64,000 nt of DNA, taken from NCBI GenBank assembly GCA_963698015.1, contig OY969109.1, positions 2,356,001-2,420,000 on the forward strand, read 5' to 3'. Of the stretch, positions 62,336 to 64,000 are shown one piece after another. The notes beneath the pieces were generated by a model. That model ran no database searches. It was not told the origin of the DNA and saw only the letters and a list, made by a program, of their open reading frames with translations. Made by a program: the position numbers and the translations under genes. The number at the start of each line of letters is the position of its first letter. The stretch's first letter is position 1. This DNA is from VAXT01 sp963698015. GTDB taxonomy: Bacteria; Actinomycetota; Thermoleophilia; Gaiellales; Gaiellaceae.

Positions 62336-63379
62336 TTGACGCTGCCCAGATCCGTACGCGGCGCCGAAGTGAACGGCAAGCATGTGCTTGTCCGCGCCGA
62401 CCTCAACGTGCCCCTCGAGGACGGGGAGGTGGCCGACGACACGCGCATCCGTGCTTCGCTGCCGACACTGGAGCTGTTGCTGGAGCGCGCCGCCGCCGAG
62501 GTGGTCGTCTGCTCCCACCTGGGCCGGCCGAAGGGCGAGGACCCTGCCTTCTCAATGAAGCCCGTCGAGGCGCGGCTTCGTGAGCTCTTGCCCGACGAGC
62601 GCATCCGCGTGCTCGAGAACACCCGCTTCGATCCCGGCGAGACGAAGAACAACCCTGAGACCGCGCGCCGGCTCGCCGACGACCTCGACCTCTTCGTCAA
62701 CGACGCGTTCGGCTCGGCGCACCGCGCGCACGCTTCCACGGTCGGCGTCGCGGAGCTGCTCCCGGCCTATGCGGGGCTGCTGCTCGAGCGCGAGCTCGAG
62801 GAGCTGGGCAAGCTGCTCGGCGAGGTCGAGCGGCCGTTCGTCCTGATCTCGGGCGGGGCGAAGGTCGAGGACAAGCTCGGCGTGCTCCAGAACCTCGGCG
62901 GCAGAGCCGACCACGTGCTGATCGGCGGCAAGATGGCCGAGCAGGTCCGCGACGAGAACCCGCTCACGTTCGAGGTCGAGCTGCCGAGCGACGTGGTCGC
63001 CGCGGCCGAGTTCTCGGAGGACGCGGAGTCGAAGATCGTGCCCTACGACGAGCTGCCGGACGGCTGGCTCGGGCTCGACATCGGCCCGAAGACGCGCGAG
63101 GCGTTCGGCGACGCGATCGGCCGCGCGAAGACGGTTTTCTGGAACGGCCCGATGGGCGTCTTCGAATGGCCGCGCTTCGCCGAGGGCACGAAGGCGGTCG
63201 CGGAAGCGGTCGCGAAGGCCGACGCGTACACCGTCGTCGGAGGCGCCGACTCGATCCGCGCGCTGACCGAGCTGGGGCTCGTCGACGAGGTCGACTGGGC
63301 CTCGACGGGCGGAGGCGCTTCCCTCGAGCTCCTGGAAGGGAAAGAATTGCCGGGCGTGGCAGCGATCCCGGAGGACTAG
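62336..63379 (+). CDS. pgk: Phosphoglycerate kinase, compact form
   Basis: Glycolytic kinase transferring phosphate from 1,3-bisphosphoglycerate to ADP. 347 aa from TTG 62336, against 390-400 normally. Conserved parts: GKHVLVRADLNVPL, SHLGRPKG, LENTRFDPGET, NDAFGSAHRAHAST, SGGAKVEDKLGVL (nucleotide-binding Lys), WNGPMGVFEWPRFAEGT, and STGGGASLELLEGKELPG. After IGGKMAEQV the segment usually containing an FL.A.G..vG.S motif is missing and LPSDVVAAAE follows within about 17 residues. VVGGADS replaces GGDS. TTG is supported by TAGGCT 10 nt upstream and the expected N-terminal length. Confidence 0.9.
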   Translation: MTLPRSVRGAEVNGKHVLVRADLNVPLEDGEVADDTRIRASLPTLELLLERAAAEVVVCSHLGRPKGEDPAFSMKPVEARLRELLPDERIRVLENTRFDPGETKNNPETARRLADDLDLFVNDAFGSAHRAHASTVGVAELLPAYAGLLLERELEELGKLLGEVERPFVLISGGAKVEDKLGVLQNLGGRADHVLIGGKMAEQVRDENPLTFEVELPSDVVAAAEFSEDAESKIVPYDELPDGWLGLDIGPKTREAFGDAIGRAKTVFWNGPMGVFEWPRFAEGTKAVAEAVAKADAYTVVGGADSIRALTELGLVDEVDWASTGGGASLELLEGKELPGVAAIPED

Positions 63380-64000
63380 ATGCTGATTGCAGGCAACTGG
63401 AAGATGTACAAGGGCCTCGTCGAGGCGGCCGAGTTCTGCGTCGAGCTGAGGCGCCGCGAGGCGGATTTCGAAGGCATCGACGTCGCTGTGTGCCCGCCGT
63501 TCACCTCGCTCGGCGTGGCCGTTCAGGTTCTGGCCGGGACGGACATCGCCGTCGCGGCGCAGAACGTCCACTGGGAGGCCGAGGGCGCCTTCACTGGCGA
63601 GATCTCGGCGCCGATGCTCCGCGAGCTCGGGGTCTACGGCGCGATCGTCGGGCATTCGGAGCGGCGCCAGCTCTTCGGCGAGACGGACGAAGGCGTCGCG
63701 AAGCGCGCCCGCGCGGCGCTCGACGCGGGTCTTTCGGTGATCGCCTGCGTGGGCGAGACCGAGGCCGAGCGCGAGGCGGGGGAGACCGAGGACGTCCTTC
63801 GGCGCCAGGTCTCGGTGCTCGAGGCGGAGGACAACCTCGTCGTCGCGTACGAGCCTGTCTGGGCGATCGGCACCGGCAAGACCGCAACGCCCGAGATCGC
63901 CCAGGAGGCGCACGCGTTCATCAAGGGCCTGCTCGACGCGCCGGTGCTCTACGGCGGCTCGGTGAAGCCGGACAACGCGGCCGAGCTCCTCGCCCAACCC
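63380..64000 (+). CDS. tpiA: Triosephosphate isomerase, 3'-truncated by the window edge
   Basis: Interconverts dihydroxyacetone phosphate and glyceraldehyde 3-phosphate. ATG 63380 directly follows the pgk stop (TAGATG), so the two are co-translated. 207 codons are visible: AGNWKMYK (catalytic Lys), GHSERRQLFGE (catalytic His), ACVGETEAERE, VVAYEPVWAIGTGKTA (catalytic Glu and flexible loop 6), and LYGGSVKPDNA (phosphate-binding loop). The end of the last barrel helix lies outside the window. Confidence 0.96.
   Translation, partial: MLIAGNWKMYKGLVEAAEFCVELRRREADFEGIDVAVCPPFTSLGVAVQVLAGTDIAVAAQNVHWEAEGAFTGEISAPMLRELGVYGAIVGHSERRQLFGETDEGVAKRARAALDAGLSVIACVGETEAEREAGETEDVLRRQVSVLEAEDNLVVAYEPVWAIGTGKTATPEIAQEAHAFIKGLLDAPVLYGGSVKPDNAAELLAQP

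Overview
The window is GC-rich, densely coded chromosomal DNA of an actinobacterium. Gene content (whiA, chlorite-dismutase-type HemQ/ChdC, TMEM175-type channel, PASTA-type penicillin-binding protein), the actinobacterial boxA (GTCTTTGAAAAC) in the rRNA leader and widespread leaderless starts suggest a deep-branching class such as Thermoleophilia. That placement is inference; a 16S search would settle it.

Layout. 1-6981: a DegT-type aminotransferase running in from the left, a RemA/DUF370-like protein, an MFS exporter coupled to a DNA glycosylase, then divergent PBP1A and tyrS. 6978-13041: one complete rRNA operon (16S-23S-5S, no spacer tRNA) with leader, processing stems and terminator. Its 23S gene is split by a 739-nt group I intron at E. 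coli position 1931 carrying a LAGLIDADG endonuclease gene. 13096-20117: a broken tyrosine recombinase, a TMEM175-like channel, an M48 protease cluster, an SDR, dgt and dnaG. 20136-24120: a giant repeat-containing surface protein with about 72 consecutive prolines, then tRNA-Asn. 24132-32592: typA, an NrtR-like NUDIX regulator, two MDR dehydrogenases, a Tat-type beta-propeller and a Tet(M)/OtrA-like GTPase. 32644-40902: two coupled secreted RTX-type proteins, small membrane proteins and a subtilase.

40979-44424: tRNA-Leu followed by a 3.4-kb island bounded by a perfect 19-bp duplication of the tRNA 3' end. It holds collagen-like, proline-rich and secreted proteins but no integrase. 44524-53826: an Flp pilin too short for usual ORF calling, a cupin/Bcp pair, an ECF sigma pair, ChdC, glycosidase-like proteins and uvrC. 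53863-64000: a lipid-flippase-like protein, P5C dehydrogenase, ogt, whiA, then gap, pgk and tpiA, the glycolytic set being interrupted by a secreted glycosidase-like gene and a hydrolase-cyclase fusion on the opposite strand.

Themes that go beyond single genes: (1) the 23S intron appears to end in A instead of the near-universal omega-G. (2) At least four, probably five, divergent gene pairs share a bidirectional leaderless promoter in which two TANNNT -10 boxes overlap at a TA step. (3) Two palindromic-end mini-elements (GGGGTCAGACCCC ends) and one 83-bp tandem array (GGTGCCTGGCACC core) all abut stop codons. (4) The two large surface-protein loci share one upstream operator-like inverted repeat. 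No CRISPR array, plasmid origin or complete transposase is visible.
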